Assembly (NCBI RefSeq): GCF_016806125.1
Contig: NZ_CP047166.1
Location: 1,736,001 to 1,800,000 of the forward strand
DNA: 64,000 nucleotides
Direction of reading: 5' to 3'
DNA from: Ponticoccus alexandrii
GTDB taxonomy: Bacteria > Pseudomonadota > Alphaproteobacteria > Rhodobacterales > Rhodobacteraceae
Shown here: in pieces, positions 9,382 through 18,719 of the stretch
Layout of the letters: the number at the start of each line of letters is the position of its first letter
How positions within the stretch are numbered: position 1 is the first letter of the stretch
The notes under the pieces: model-generated
What the model was told of the DNA's origin: nothing
Seen by the model: only the letters and a program-made list of their open reading frames with translations
Database searches by the model: none
Program-made: the position numbers and the translations under genes

Positions 9382-10302
9382 ATGGCACGCAAGGATTCCA
9401 TCGGCCTGGCTGGCGCCGTCGGCCTGACCGTCTTTTCCGCGGCGCTGGCCTTCAACCAGGTGATCATCAAGCTCAGCAATGCGGGCATCGGGCCGGTCTT
9501 CGGGGCCGGGCTGCGCTCTGTCTTCGCGCTGGCGGTGCTGGCGGTCTGGTGCCTTGCGATGCGGCGGTGGCCGGGCGGGCTTGGTGCGACGCTCTGGTCC
9601 GGGCTAGCGCTTGGCGGGCTGTTCAGCCTCGAGTTCCTCTTCCTGTTCTCGGCGCTCGACCTGACGACTGTCTCGCGTGCCTCTATCGCCTTTTACTGCA
9701 TGCCGGTCTGGCTGGCCATCATTGCCCATTTCACCCTGCCGGGAGAGCGTTTGTCAGCGCGCCGCATGTTGGGGCTGGTGCTGGCCGTCGCCGGCGTGGC
9801 CTGGGCCCTGGCCGATCCGCAGAGCCGCGGCGCGGGTGACCTGCGCGGCGATCTGCTGGCGGTCTGCGCCTCGCTGTCGTGGGTGGGCATCGCGCTGGTG
9901 CTGCGCTTGACGTGCGTTTCGACCATCAGCCCCGAGGCCCAGCTTACCTGGCAGCTGGGCGTCTCGGCCCTGGTGCTGACGGCGGTGGGATGGGCCATAG
10001 GCCCGCTGTGGCGCGAGCCCGACCCGCTGGCCTTCGCCGCCTTGGGATACGGCGTGCTTGTCGCCTCGCTGGGGTTCCTGTTCTGGCTGCGGCTGATGAC
10101 CATCTACCCGGCCTCCGACGTGGCCTCTTTCAGCTTCCTGTCGCCGGTGCTGGCGGTGGGCTTCGGCTGGCTGGTCTTTGACGAGCCCATCTCCGTCAGC
10201 TTTCTCGGCGCCATGGTGCTGGTGGCGGTGGGTATCGTGCTGATCAATCGCCGCCGTCCCGGCAAGGGGGCACAGGACAGGCGCCGGGGCGCGCCCGTTT
10301 GA
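9382..10302 (+). CDS. EamA/DMT-family transporter
   Basis: The ATG at 9382 is preceded by AGAGGGG and gives 306 residues with about ten membrane helices in two EamA repeats (ATLWSGLALGGLFSLEFLF; LIWLR-type loops; final PVLAVGFGWLVFDEPIS, the signature of the second repeat). Family members are inner-membrane exporters of amino acids or metabolites. It is divergent from the DUF533 operon, with 111 bases between starts. Not closely similar in sequence to the EamA gene at 7491-8405. Confidence 0.86.
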   Translation: MARKDSIGLAGAVGLTVFSAALAFNQVIIKLSNAGIGPVFGAGLRSVFALAVLAVWCLAMRRWPGGLGATLWSGLALGGLFSLEFLFLFSALDLTTVSRASIAFYCMPVWLAIIAHFTLPGERLSARRMLGLVLAVAGVAWALADPQSRGAGDLRGDLLAVCASLSWVGIALVLRLTCVSTISPEAQLTWQLGVSALVLTAVGWAIGPLWREPDPLAFAALGYGVLVASLGFLFWLRLMTIYPASDVASFSFLSPVLAVGFGWLVFDEPISVSFLGAMVLVAVGIVLINRRRPGKGAQDRRRGAPV

Positions 10303-10590
10303 TGCCACTCTGACGCCGCTTTGATCCGGGGACGCCGCCGCCAGAGGCCGGGCTCTGCTGTTGCGCGCTGGCACTCACGCGGAGGAAGGGGACAGGGGCT
10401 GACAAACCGCGCGAGGCCGCGCCTGGGCGGGTGGCGATCTATCCGACGTGGGAGCAAGGCGCCTTTCGCGGGCCCGCGCCGGTACAGGCCCGCCTGGACG
10501 AGCCGTTCGGCTGGACCGGCCCCCAGACCGGCGCCGCGCTTGTCTTCGGGCAGGACTGCGCGGCCGTCGTTGCGGCGGTGGCCACGGCTC

Positions 10591-12012
10591 TCAGGTGCCG
10601 CAGAAGGTGGCAGGCACGACCTCGGACGGGGTCGGCGGGCGGCGCAGGTCGTCGTCTTCCGGGGCCGGATCGAAGGGGTTTGCCAGTGCCGCGTTCAGCC
10701 TGTGGAAGGGCGCGTCATCGCCCGCGACAGCGGCCGCGATCATCTGCTCGACCCGATGGTTGCGCGGGATGATCGCCGGGTTGGTGGCCCGCATCAGCGC
10801 GACCGGATCGCCCGGTTCTTCGCTCAGGCGCCGTTTCCACTGCGCCTCCCATGTGTCGAAGCCGTCACGGTCGGTGAGCTGATCGCGGGCATCCCCCTCT
10901 GCCAGGGCACGGAAGGTGTTGGTGAAATCGGCCTGCCCCCGATCCATCAGCACCAGCAGGTCGCCGATCAGCGCGGCATCCTCGGGCCGGGGGTCGGTTA
11001 GGCCGATCTTGGCGCCGAACCGGCGCAGCCAGCCCGCGCGAATGAGGTCGGGCATCGCGTGCACCGCCTGGGTGAAGGCCTTGATGGCCCCTTCCTCGTC
11101 CGGCATCAGGGGCACCAGCGCCGTCGCCAGTTGCGCCATGTTCCAGACGATGATGTCGGGTTGCGATCCATAGCCGTAGCGCCCGTGGCGGTCGATGGAG
11201 GAAAAGACCGTCTCGGGGTTGTAAACGTCCATGAAGGCGCAGGGGCCGTAGTCGATGGTCTCGCCCGAGAGGGTGCAGTTGTCGGTGTTCATCACGCCGT
11301 GGATAAAGCCGACGGACAGCCAGCGAGTCACCAGATCGGCCTGCCGCGCGATCACCGCGTTCAGCAGGTCCAGAGGGTCGCGGGCATCCGGGTAATGGCG
11401 GTCGACGGTGTAGTCGTAAAGCTGGCGCAGCAGGTCGTGCTGGCGGCGCGCGGCAAAGGCCTGGAAGGTGCCGACGCGGATGTGGCTGGCGGCAACGCGC
11501 GTCAGGACGGCGCCGGGCAGGGCGGTTTCGCGCCAGACCTCTTCGCCGGTGCGGGTGGCGGCCAGCGCGCGGGTGGTGGGAATGCCAAGCGCGTGCATCG
11601 CTTCGGACACCACGTATTCGCGCAGCACCGGCCCAAGCCAGGCCCGCCCGTCGCCGCGCCGTGAGAACGGAGTCGGGCCGGAGCCCTTCAGCTGGATGTC
11701 GCGGCGCAGCCCGTCGGCGCCAAGCGTCTCGCCCAGCAGGACGGCGCGCCCGTCGCCGAGCTGCGGGTTCCAATGGCCGAACTGATGCCCGGCGTAAAGC
11801 TGCGCCAGCGGCTCTGCGCCCGCTGGCAGGGCATTGCCGGCAAACAGCGCGGCCAGCTGCGGATCGTCCGCGCCGGTGATGTTCAGGCTCCGCGCCAGCG
11901 GGGCGTTGAAGGCGATCAGTGAGGGCGCCTTCACCGGGACCGGCGCCTGCGGCGTATAGAAGTCGCGGGGCAGGCGGGCGTAGGAATTGTCGAAGGGGAT
12001 GTGCAGCGTCAT
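10591..12012 (-). CDS. selO: Protein adenylyltransferase SelO (YdiU/UPF0061)
   Basis: The 473-residue pseudokinase-fold enzyme transfers AMP from ATP to protein side chains and is linked to redox homeostasis. Signature blocks are [29 protein letters not shown] and the active-site segment [13 protein letters not shown] with DYGPCAFMD. The start at 12012 ([15 protein letters not shown]) matches the family N-terminus; upstream codons read through a hairpin region and look non-coding. Many selenocysteine-bearing homologues have a C-terminal Sec; here the C-terminus reads VPATFCGT with Cys at the corresponding third-last position. Confidence 0.93.
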   Translation of the reverse strand: MTLHIPFDNSYARLPRDFYTPQAPVPVKAPSLIAFNAPLARSLNITGADDPQLAALFAGNALPAGAEPLAQLYAGHQFGHWNPQLGDGRAVLLGETLGADGLRRDIQLKGSGPTPFSRRGDGRAWLGPVLREYVVSEAMHALGIPTTRALAATRTGEEVWRETALPGAVLTRVAASHIRVGTFQAFAARRQHDLLRQLYDYTVDRHYPDARDPLDLLNAVIARQADLVTRWLSVGFIHGVMNTDNCTLSGETIDYGPCAFMDVYNPETVFSSIDRHGRYGYGSQPDIIVWNMAQLATALVPLMPDEEGAIKAFTQAVHAMPDLIRAGWLRRFGAKIGLTDPRPEDAALIGDLLVLMDRGQADFTNTFRALAEGDARDQLTDRDGFDTWEAQWKRRLSEEPGDPVALMRATNPAIIPRNHRVEQMIAAAVAGDDAPFHRLNAALANPFDPAPEDDDLRRPPTPSEVVPATFCGT

Positions 12013-12071
12013 GCCCCGGATATAGGGGCAGGGCGCCATCTGTGCCAGAGACACCGGGTCGCGCGGCGCGC

Positions 12072-12123
12072 AGACTTTGCGAGGCAAAGTCTGCGCGGGC
12101 AAGGCTTTGCGCCGCAAAGCCTT
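12072..12123. terminator. Two tandem perfect hairpins after the acetyltransferase gene
   Basis: AGACTTTGC (12072-12080) pairs with GCAAAGTCT (12084-12092) and AAGGCTTTGC (12101-12110) pairs with GCAAAGCCTT (12114-12123), each with a 3-base loop. The pair lies 8 bases past the stop of the leftward GNAT gene and upstream of selO. There is no long T-run, so it may be an attenuator or a repeat module rather than a simple terminator. The same two-hairpin layout occurs at 35804-35846 and 38989-39032. Confidence 0.6.
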
Positions 12124-12131
12124 GATCCCCT

Positions 12132-12578
12132 CTAAAGCACGCGGCTCATCAGCAGGTAGCCGTCGCGCGGCGCGAAACGGGCGCGGCTGTAGAAGCGGAC
12201 GGCGGTCTCGTCGGCCATGTCGACTTCGAGATGCAGGGCGCGGACGCCGCCCTCTTTCAGCGCCTTGGCGATGCCGTTCAGGGCCTCGAACCCCATGCCG
12301 CGCTTGCGCACCGCGGGGCGGACGTAGATCTCGTCGACGATCGCATCGAGGCCGCCGTATTCCACCGACCAGCCGAAGGTCACGACGATGTAGCCCACGG
12401 GCGCGCGCCGTAGGCCGATCAGCCAGGCCGCGCCATGCGGAGACCCGGCCAGCAGCGGCGCAATGGCGTTGGACTGATGCTCGGCATCGGTGTCGAAGCC
12501 CATTTCGGCATGGAAGGCCGAGACCAGCGGCAGAAGCTTGTCGCTGTCCGCCTCTGCGGCGAGGTGCAGGGACTTCAT
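12132..12578 (-). CDS. GNAT-family N-acetyltransferase
   Basis: The 148-residue protein is a single GNAT domain. The acetyl-CoA binding stretch is [17 protein letters not shown] (an R/Q-x-x-G-x-G/A variant), followed by the beta5-alpha4 block [21 protein letters not shown]. Substrate is unknown. It starts 19 bases after the stop of the nucleoside hydrolase gene on the same strand, so the two probably form an operon. Confidence 0.88.
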   Translation of the reverse strand: MKSLHLAAEADSDKLLPLVSAFHAEMGFDTDAEHQSNAIAPLLAGSPHGAAWLIGLRRAPVGYIVVTFGWSVEYGGLDAIVDEIYVRPAVRKRGMGFEALNGIAKALKEGGVRALHLEVDMADETAVRFYSRARFAPRDGYLLMSRVL

Positions 12579-12597
12579 CGGCGGGCCTTTCCGGATC

Positions 12598-13539
12598 TCA
12601 CAGCCGCGCCAGCCTTTCGGTCAGAAGGGCAAAGAACCCCTCCGCGTCGAGTGCGCCCATGAAGGTGGCATTGGGCGCGCGGTCGGTGACGCCCCACCAG
12701 TCGGCAACGGTCATGCCGAGGGTCAGCGCGCTTCGGGTTTCGATCTCGACATTGATGTAACGCCCGGTGAACAGCTCTGGCCGGATCAGGTAGGCGGTCA
12801 CGCAGGGGTCGTGCAGGGGCGCACCGTCAGAGCCGTATTTCTCCTTGTCGAAGCGTTCGAAGAAATCGGTCATCTGCGCCACGGCCAGTCCCACCGGTGT
12901 TCCCAGCGCGCGGAAGGCGTCGTTGCGGGGCGTTGTCACCAGCGCCTTGTGCGTCACGTCCAGCGGCATGACGGTGATCGGCACGCCCGAGGTAAAGACC
13001 GCTTCGGCGGCCTCGGGATCCACGTAGATGTTGAACTCTGCGGTGGGTGTGATGTTGCCGACCTCGAAATAGGCCCCGCCCATCAGGACGATCTCCTGGA
13101 TGCGGTCGGCGATCTCGGGCGCGCGGTGCATGGCGGTTGCGATATTGGTCAGCGGCCCGAGCGGGCAGAGCGTCACCGTTCCCGCCGGTTCGTCGCGCAG
13201 GGTGTCGATGATGAAGTCGACGGCGTGGGTGTCCTCGACCGGCATGGTCGGGTCCGGCAGGGTCGGGCCGTCGAGGCCGGTCTTGCCGTGCACATGTTCC
13301 GCCGTGACCAGAGGCCGTTTCAGCGGGCGGTCGCAGCCGGCGAAGATGCGGGTTTCGGTCTTGCCTGCCAGTTCGCAGACGATCCGCGCGTTTCGTGTTG
13401 TCAGGTCAAGCGGCACATTGCCCGCGACCGTGGTGATGCCGAGCACCGAGATCTCTTCAGGAGAGGCGAGGGCAAGCAGGATGGCGACCGCGTCATCCTG
13501 TCCGGGATCGGTGTCGATGATGATCTTGCGGGGGGGCAT
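12598..13539 (-). CDS. Inosine-uridine-preferring-type nucleoside hydrolase
   Basis: This 313-residue enzyme cleaves the N-glycosidic bond of ribonucleosides. The calcium/ribose site is the N-terminal IIIDTDPGQDDAVAI (DxDxxxDD), with the supporting segments TTVAGNV, LCPLGPLTNIA and the Ca2+-binding LHDPCVTAYL. The start at 13539 gives the family-typical N-terminus MPPRKII; upstream codons are low quality. It is the first gene of a unit with the GNAT gene. Confidence 0.92.
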   Translation of the reverse strand: MPPRKIIIDTDPGQDDAVAILLALASPEEISVLGITTVAGNVPLDLTTRNARIVCELAGKTETRIFAGCDRPLKRPLVTAEHVHGKTGLDGPTLPDPTMPVEDTHAVDFIIDTLRDEPAGTVTLCPLGPLTNIATAMHRAPEIADRIQEIVLMGGAYFEVGNITPTAEFNIYVDPEAAEAVFTSGVPITVMPLDVTHKALVTTPRNDAFRALGTPVGLAVAQMTDFFERFDKEKYGSDGAPLHDPCVTAYLIRPELFTGRYINVEIETRSALTLGMTVADWWGVTDRAPNATFMGALDAEGFFALLTERLARL

Positions 13540-13676
13540 GCGGGCTCCGGTCTTGTGGCCCTTGTTGGTCGCACGGGGCGCAGGACCTTGCAAGCGCGCA
13601 GGCGGCTCCTTGCCGGGCGCGCGGGGACCCGCGCCGTTCGACGGCATCGAGGGGGAAGGGCGCCGCGGCAGGATCT

Positions 13677-14624
13677 TCAGGCAGAGCAGCTGGCCCCGCC
13701 CAGAACGCAGAATTTCGCGCAATGGGGGTGGTTGAGAGCGACGTCGCGCTCTGCCTCCGCCAGTGTTTCGCCCAGTTCGAACTGCGGGTCGTAGGGCAGC
13801 AGCGTGCAGGCCAGTACGGCGGGCGCCTTGGCGCCCCTGCGTTTGACCACCATCCGCGACGAGGCGCACATGACGCTGTCGGGCCGCTTGTTCAGGATGC
13901 CCCAGCAGGCGGTGGTGATCTCGGGGACCTCGGCACCCATGTCCATCTCGGGGAAGAGCACCGTCTCGCCGGGGTTCATCGCGTCGATGGCAAGGCCCTC
14001 ATCGGCGAACAGCCGGGCAAAGCCCGCGCGGGCCTCGGCCTCTGGTTCGCCCCACAGGGTGCGGGCGGCCACGGCCATGCGAAAGCCGTTGTCGCGCAGC
14101 CAGCGCATCCCCTCCAGCGTCCGTTCCCACGTTCCGGTGCCGCGTTCCTGATCGTGCATCGACGGGCGCCAATGGTCGAGCGAGACGCGCAGCGTCAGCC
14201 GGTCGCCGTAGCCTGCGCGCAGGGCCATCAGCCCCTGCCGGACTTTCGGGCGCATCATCGGGCGCATGGCATTTGTGAGAATCAGCACCTCGTAGCCGCG
14301 CTCGAGGCAGCGGCGCGCCATCTCGACCATCTCGGGGTTCATGAAGGGTTCCCCGCCGGTAAAGCCGATCTCGCGCACGCCCCATTGCCGGTCCGCAAGC
14401 TGGTCGAGGTAGCCCGAGACCTCGTCGGCGGTCATGTAGACCAGCGCGTCATTGTCGGGCGAGCTTTCGATGTAGCAGTTGGCGCAGGTGATGTTGCAAA
14501 GCGTGCCGGTGTTGAACCACAGGGTTTCGGGCTTCGTCAGCGCCACGGTCGCACGGGCCGAGCCGTCGGCGGTCACTTTCGGGTCGACGAATTTCCCGAC
14601 GTTGGCTCCGCTTGCGTCTTTCAT
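13677..14624 (-). CDS. Radical SAM protein of unknown substrate
   Basis: The 315-residue protein carries the [4Fe-4S] motif CNITCANC (C43, C47, C50) and the SAM-binding GFTGGEPFMNPE segment. Additional cysteines towards the C-terminus (ACWGIL, MCASSR, ACTLLP and CAKFCVLGGASC) suggest auxiliary iron-sulfur cluster binding, as in SPASM/twitch enzymes. The substrate is not recognisable. It is divergent from zwf with about 220 bases between starts and has no obvious partner gene on its strand. Confidence 0.88.
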   Translation of the reverse strand: MKDASGANVGKFVDPKVTADGSARATVALTKPETLWFNTGTLCNITCANCYIESSPDNDALVYMTADEVSGYLDQLADRQWGVREIGFTGGEPFMNPEMVEMARRCLERGYEVLILTNAMRPMMRPKVRQGLMALRAGYGDRLTLRVSLDHWRPSMHDQERGTGTWERTLEGMRWLRDNGFRMAVAARTLWGEPEAEARAGFARLFADEGLAIDAMNPGETVLFPEMDMGAEVPEITTACWGILNKRPDSVMCASSRMVVKRRGAKAPAVLACTLLPYDPQFELGETLAEAERDVALNHPHCAKFCVLGGASCSA

Positions 14625-14725
14625 GTCATCCCTCCGGCCTGCTTCATTTTCCAGCTAAGGTGCCATTGTCCTCGGGACCAGTGGAAACATTTTCCCTGAC
14701 GGCATTGTGACGCGCAACATGGGTG

Positions 14726-14752
14726 TTAGACTTTCGCCGCGACATGGTCTAA
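14726..14752. promoter_or_regulatory. Inverted repeat TTAGAC-N15-GTCTAA upstream of zwf
   Basis: TTAGAC (14726-14731) and GTCTAA (14747-14752) form an interrupted inverted repeat in the 219-base region between the divergent radical SAM gene and zwf. It could also supply -35/-10-like hexamers. No regulator can be assigned. Confidence 0.3.
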
Positions 14753-14771
14753 ATCACGCGAGACGAACGAC

Positions 14772-14783
14772 GTTAGCGCTAAC
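14772..14783. promoter_or_regulatory. LacI-family-type operator GTTAGCGCTAAC upstream of zwf
   Basis: A perfect 12-base palindrome with a central CG lies 60 bases upstream of the zwf ATG. The central-CG form is typical of LacI-family operators. In Rhodobacter sphaeroides the LacI-type regulator CceR controls zwf, pgl, pgi and other central-carbon genes, so this is the expected place for such a site. The assignment to CceR is inference from context. Confidence 0.6.
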
Positions 14784-14843
14784 TATTTCACGAAAAGTAA
14801 TGCGCCCGTGCGTCGGCGCGACAGGCAGCAAAGGCAGGGACCC

Positions 14844-16292
14844 ATGGTTTCACGCGTCATTCCGGTCGATCCCTTCGACCTCGTCATCTTCGGCGGTACG
14901 GGCGACCTTGCGCGGCGCAAGATCCTTCCCGGGCTGTTTCGCCGCTTCAACTCTGGCCAGATGCCGGAAGAGGCGCGCATCATCGGTGCCGCGCGTTCCG
15001 ACATGGACCGGCAGGCTTTCCAGAACATGATCCGTGAGGCGGTGGCAGAGTTCGGCGGCCCGCATGATCCCGAGGCCCTGGACGAGTTCATCGGGCGGCT
15101 GGACTATGTCGCAGTGGACGCCATGGGAGATGGCGGCTGGGAAGACCTGAAGAGCAAGCTGCGCGAGGGCGTGGTGCGTGCCTTCTATTTCTCGGTCGGG
15201 CCCAGCCTTTTCGGCGCGCTGGCAGAGCGGCTGCGCGGTTTCGGCCTTGCGGATGACGACAGCCGGGTGGTGGTGGAAAAGCCCTTCGGGCACGACCTTG
15301 CCAGCGCCCGCGCCCTGAACGTGACGCTGCGCGAGCATTTCCACGAGGAACAGATCTACCGGATCGACCACTACCTTGGGAAAGAGACGGTGCAGAACCT
15401 CATGGCCGTGCGCTTTGGCAACATGCTGTTCGAGCCGCTGTGGAACGCGCAATACGTCGATCACATCCAGATCACCGTGGCCGAGACCGTCGATGTGGGC
15501 GGGCGCGGCGGCTATTACGACAAATCCGGCGCCATGCGGGACATGGTGCAGAACCACCTGATGCAGCTTCTGTGCCTGATCGCGATGGAGCCGCCCGCGC
15601 GCTTCGAGCCGGATTCGGTGCGCGACGAAAAGCTGAAGGTGATCCGCGCGCTGGACCCAGTGGATTACCACCAGATCGTGCGCGGCCAGTACGAGGCGGA
15701 TGACAGCCAGCCCGGCTACCGGGCGCATGTGGACAACCCGCGCTCGACCACCGAGAGCTTCGTTGCGATGAAGTTGTCGATCTCGAACTGGCGGTGGGCG
15801 GGCACGCCCTTCTACCTGCGCACCGGCAAGAAGCTGCGCGCGCGGGCCAGCGAGATCGCCGTGGTCTTCAAGGACGCGCCGCATTCGATCTTCGGCCCCG
15901 AGGCGGGCACGCATCGCAACGTGCTGACGATCCGGCTGCAACCCAACGAGGGCATGACGCTGGGCGTCACCATCAAGGAACCGGGGCCGGGCGGCATGCG
16001 CCTGATCGACGTGCCGCTGGACATGAGCTTTGCCGACGCGCTGGGGCCGGATGCCGAGGATGTGCCCGACGCCTACGAGCGGCTGATCATGGACGTGATC
16101 CGGGGCAACCAGACCCTGTTCATGCGCGGCGACGAGGTCGAGGCGGCCTGGGCCTGGACCGATCCGATCATCGAGGGCTGGACGGCGCGCGGCGACGTGC
16201 CCAAGCCCTACGACGCCGGGTCCAGCGGGCCGGAAGACGCCTTGATGCTGATGCATAAGGATGGCCGAAAGTGGCGCGATATCCGGGTCTGA
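14844..16292 (+). CDS. zwf: Glucose-6-phosphate 1-dehydrogenase
   Basis: The 482-residue enzyme oxidises glucose 6-phosphate to 6-phosphogluconolactone with NAD(P)+. The nucleotide-binding motif is VIFGGTGDLARRK and the substrate site is YRIDHYLGKETVQNL, containing the catalytic His-Tyr-Leu-Gly-Lys. The ATG at 14844 is chosen over an upstream one because AGGCAGGGA (14832-14840) precedes it. It heads the zwf-pgl-pgi unit, which feeds the Entner-Doudoroff route used by roseobacters for sugars. Confidence 0.96.
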   Translation: MVSRVIPVDPFDLVIFGGTGDLARRKILPGLFRRFNSGQMPEEARIIGAARSDMDRQAFQNMIREAVAEFGGPHDPEALDEFIGRLDYVAVDAMGDGGWEDLKSKLREGVVRAFYFSVGPSLFGALAERLRGFGLADDDSRVVVEKPFGHDLASARALNVTLREHFHEEQIYRIDHYLGKETVQNLMAVRFGNMLFEPLWNAQYVDHIQITVAETVDVGGRGGYYDKSGAMRDMVQNHLMQLLCLIAMEPPARFEPDSVRDEKLKVIRALDPVDYHQIVRGQYEADDSQPGYRAHVDNPRSTTESFVAMKLSISNWRWAGTPFYLRTGKKLRARASEIAVVFKDAPHSIFGPEAGTHRNVLTIRLQPNEGMTLGVTIKEPGPGGMRLIDVPLDMSFADALGPDAEDVPDAYERLIMDVIRGNQTLFMRGDEVEAAWAWTDPIIEGWTARGDVPKPYDAGSSGPEDALMLMHKDGRKWRDIRV

Positions 16293-16359
16293 GGGTCGGT
16301 CGGTTGACAGGGCGGCCCATGGCGCGGACACCTGCACAAGCATCGCGGGAGGAAGAGGC

Positions 16360-17037
16360 ATGAGCTACGATTTCCAAGAGTACCCGGACCGGGAGATGCT
16401 GATCATCGACCTGGCCAACCGCATCGCCGGGTCCCTGCGGACCGCGCTGGCCCACGAAGAGCGGGCCTTGCTGGTGGTGCCGGGCGGCACCTCTCCGGGG
16501 CCGGTCTTCGACGATCTCTGCGCCGCGGATCTGGACTGGGGCCGGGTGGATGTCCTGCTGTCGGACGAACGCTGGGTGCCAGAGGACAGCCCCCGGTCGA
16601 ACACGGCGCTTCTGAAGTCCCGTTTGCTGGTCAACCGTGCGCAAAAGGCCCGGTATCTGCCCCTTTATGCCCCGGCGGCAGAGCCGGAAGAGGCTCTGGA
16701 GGCGCTGGCCCAGCCCATCGGGGCAGAGCTTCCGGTGGATGTCGTGCTGCTGGGGATGGGCGCCGACAGGCACACCGCTTCGCTGTTTCCGGGCGGCGAC
16801 ACGCTGGACCGGGCGCTGGCGGCGGATGCGCCGGTGCTGGTGCCGGTGCGCGCGCCCGGCGCGGTAGAGCCTCGGGTGACCCTGTCGGCACGGGTGCTGG
16901 ACGGGGCGATGAGCAAGCACGTGCTGATCTTCGGTGCAGAGAAACGGCGCGCGCTGGACGAGGCGCGCGGCAAACCGGCGCATGAGGCGCCCATCAATGC
17001 GGTGCTGAACGGCGCCACGGTCCATTGGGCGGAGTGA
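16360..17037 (+). CDS. pgl: 6-phosphogluconolactonase
   Basis: The 225-residue enzyme hydrolyses 6-phosphogluconolactone. Family blocks are VVPGGTSP, DVLLSDERWVPEDSPRSN and VVLLGMGADRHTASLFPG. The ATG at 16360 has a strong GGAGGAAGAGG just upstream; the frame is open earlier but overlaps zwf. It lies 67 bases after zwf and 5 bases before pgi. Confidence 0.94.
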   Translation: MSYDFQEYPDREMLIIDLANRIAGSLRTALAHEERALLVVPGGTSPGPVFDDLCAADLDWGRVDVLLSDERWVPEDSPRSNTALLKSRLLVNRAQKARYLPLYAPAAEPEEALEALAQPIGAELPVDVVLLGMGADRHTASLFPGGDTLDRALAADAPVLVPVRAPGAVEPRVTLSARVLDGAMSKHVLIFGAEKRRALDEARGKPAHEAPINAVLNGATVHWAE

Positions 17038-17042
17038 GAGAC

Positions 17043-18626
17043 ATGTTCGAGACGCTGAAAACACTGGCGAAGGGTCTGGGCGACCGCCGCATCGAGGATC
17101 TCTTTGCCGACGTCGGCCGGGCGGATGCCTTCAGCCTCGAGGCCCTGGGCATGCGGTTCGATTACGCCAAGACCCAGATCGACGACGATATCCGTGCGGC
17201 GCTGCTGGATCTTGCGGAAAGCCGCGACGTGGCGGTGCGGCGCGATGCCATGTTCGCGGGCCAGAAGATCAACGAGACCGAGGGGCGGGCGGTCCTGCAC
17301 ACAGCGCTGCGCAACCTCGACGCGCGTCCGGTGCTGGTCGAGGGCAGGGACGTCATGCCGGGGGTGCTGGACACGCTGGCACGGATGGAGGCGCTGGCCA
17401 ACGAGATCCGCGGCTCGGACGTGACCGATGTGGTCAACATCGGCATCGGCGGCTCGGACCTTGGCCCCGTGATGGCGACGCTGGCGCTGGCGCCCTACCA
17501 CGACGGGCCGCGCTGCCACTTCGTATCCAACGTCGACGGCGCCGACATCGCCGACACGCTGCGCCGCTGCGACCCGGCCCGCACGGTCTTCATCATCGCC
17601 TCCAAGACCTTCACCACCATCGAGACCATGACCAACGCCGAGACGGCGAAACGCTGGCTGGCAGACAAGGGCGTGGACGAGGCCGGCAAGTTCATCGCGC
17701 TGTCCTCGGACGTGGCCCGGGCGGGGGCCTTCGGAATCCCGCCGGAACGCTGCTTCGGCTTCGCCGACTGGGTCGGCGGGCGCTATTCCGTCTGGGGGCC
17801 GATCGGGCTGTCGCTGATGCTGGCGATCGGGCCCGAGGGCTTCACCGCCTTTCTCCGCGGCGCCGAGGCCATGGACCGCCACTTTGTCGAGGCGCCGCTG
17901 GCCGCGAACATGCCGGTGCTGCTGGCCCTCGTCGGGATCTGGCACAATCAGGTGCTGGGCCATGCCACCCGCGCCGTGCTGCCCTATGACAACCGCCTCA
18001 GCCGTCTGCCCGCCTACCTGCAACAGCTGGAGATGGAGAGCAACGGCAAGGGTGTCGGCATGGACGGCGCCGCTTTGCCCTATGACAGCGGCCCCATCGT
18101 CTGGGGAGAGCCGGGCACCAACGGTCAGCATGCCTTCTACCAGCTGATCCATCAGGGCACGCGGGTTGTCCCGTGTGAGTTCCTCGTGGCCGCGCAGGGC
18201 CATGAACCCGATCTGCGCCACCACCATGACCTGCTTGTCGCCAATTGCCTTGCCCAGTCAGAGGCGCTGATGCGCGGCCGGTCGCTGGACGAGGCGCGCG
18301 CCAGGGTGGCCGGGCAGTTCGAGGGCGACGAGCTGGACCGGCAGGCCCGGCACCGCGTGTTCCCGGGCAACCGGCCTTCGACCACTCTGATCTACCCGCT
18401 GCTCGATCCCGAGACGCTTGGCAAAATCGTGGCGCTGTACGAACACCGCGTTTTCGTCGAGGGTGTGATCCTGGGGATCAACTCGTACGACCAGTGGGGC
18501 GTTGAGCTTGGGAAAGAACTGGCGACCGCGCTGGGGCCGCTGGTTCGGGGCGAGGCGGGGGCCGGGGGCAAGGACGGCTCGACCGCCGCGCTGTTGAGGT
18601 TCGCCCATACGCACAAGGCAACGTGA
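17043..18626 (+). CDS. pgi: Glucose-6-phosphate isomerase
   Basis: The 527-residue enzyme interconverts glucose 6-phosphate and fructose 6-phosphate. Signatures include NIGIGGSDLGPVMA, SKTFTTIETMTNA, GGRYSVWGPIGLS and the C-terminal INSYDQWGVELGKEL with the catalytic lysine. The ATG at 17043 follows GGAGTGAGAG. As last gene of the operon it lets fructose 6-phosphate re-enter the Zwf branch for cyclic Entner-Doudoroff metabolism. Confidence 0.96.
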   Translation: MFETLKTLAKGLGDRRIEDLFADVGRADAFSLEALGMRFDYAKTQIDDDIRAALLDLAESRDVAVRRDAMFAGQKINETEGRAVLHTALRNLDARPVLVEGRDVMPGVLDTLARMEALANEIRGSDVTDVVNIGIGGSDLGPVMATLALAPYHDGPRCHFVSNVDGADIADTLRRCDPARTVFIIASKTFTTIETMTNAETAKRWLADKGVDEAGKFIALSSDVARAGAFGIPPERCFGFADWVGGRYSVWGPIGLSLMLAIGPEGFTAFLRGAEAMDRHFVEAPLAANMPVLLALVGIWHNQVLGHATRAVLPYDNRLSRLPAYLQQLEMESNGKGVGMDGAALPYDSGPIVWGEPGTNGQHAFYQLIHQGTRVVPCEFLVAAQGHEPDLRHHHDLLVANCLAQSEALMRGRSLDEARARVAGQFEGDELDRQARHRVFPGNRPSTTLIYPLLDPETLGKIVALYEHRVFVEGVILGINSYDQWGVELGKELATALGPLVRGEAGAGGKDGSTAALLRFAHTHKAT

Positions 18627-18719
18627 AGTTCCGTGACTGACGAAAAATAAACCCGGGAACGGAGAGCGTTTTGGCGGTGTTTCATCGGCATCACACGATC
18701 CAATACTGGGAGACTGACA

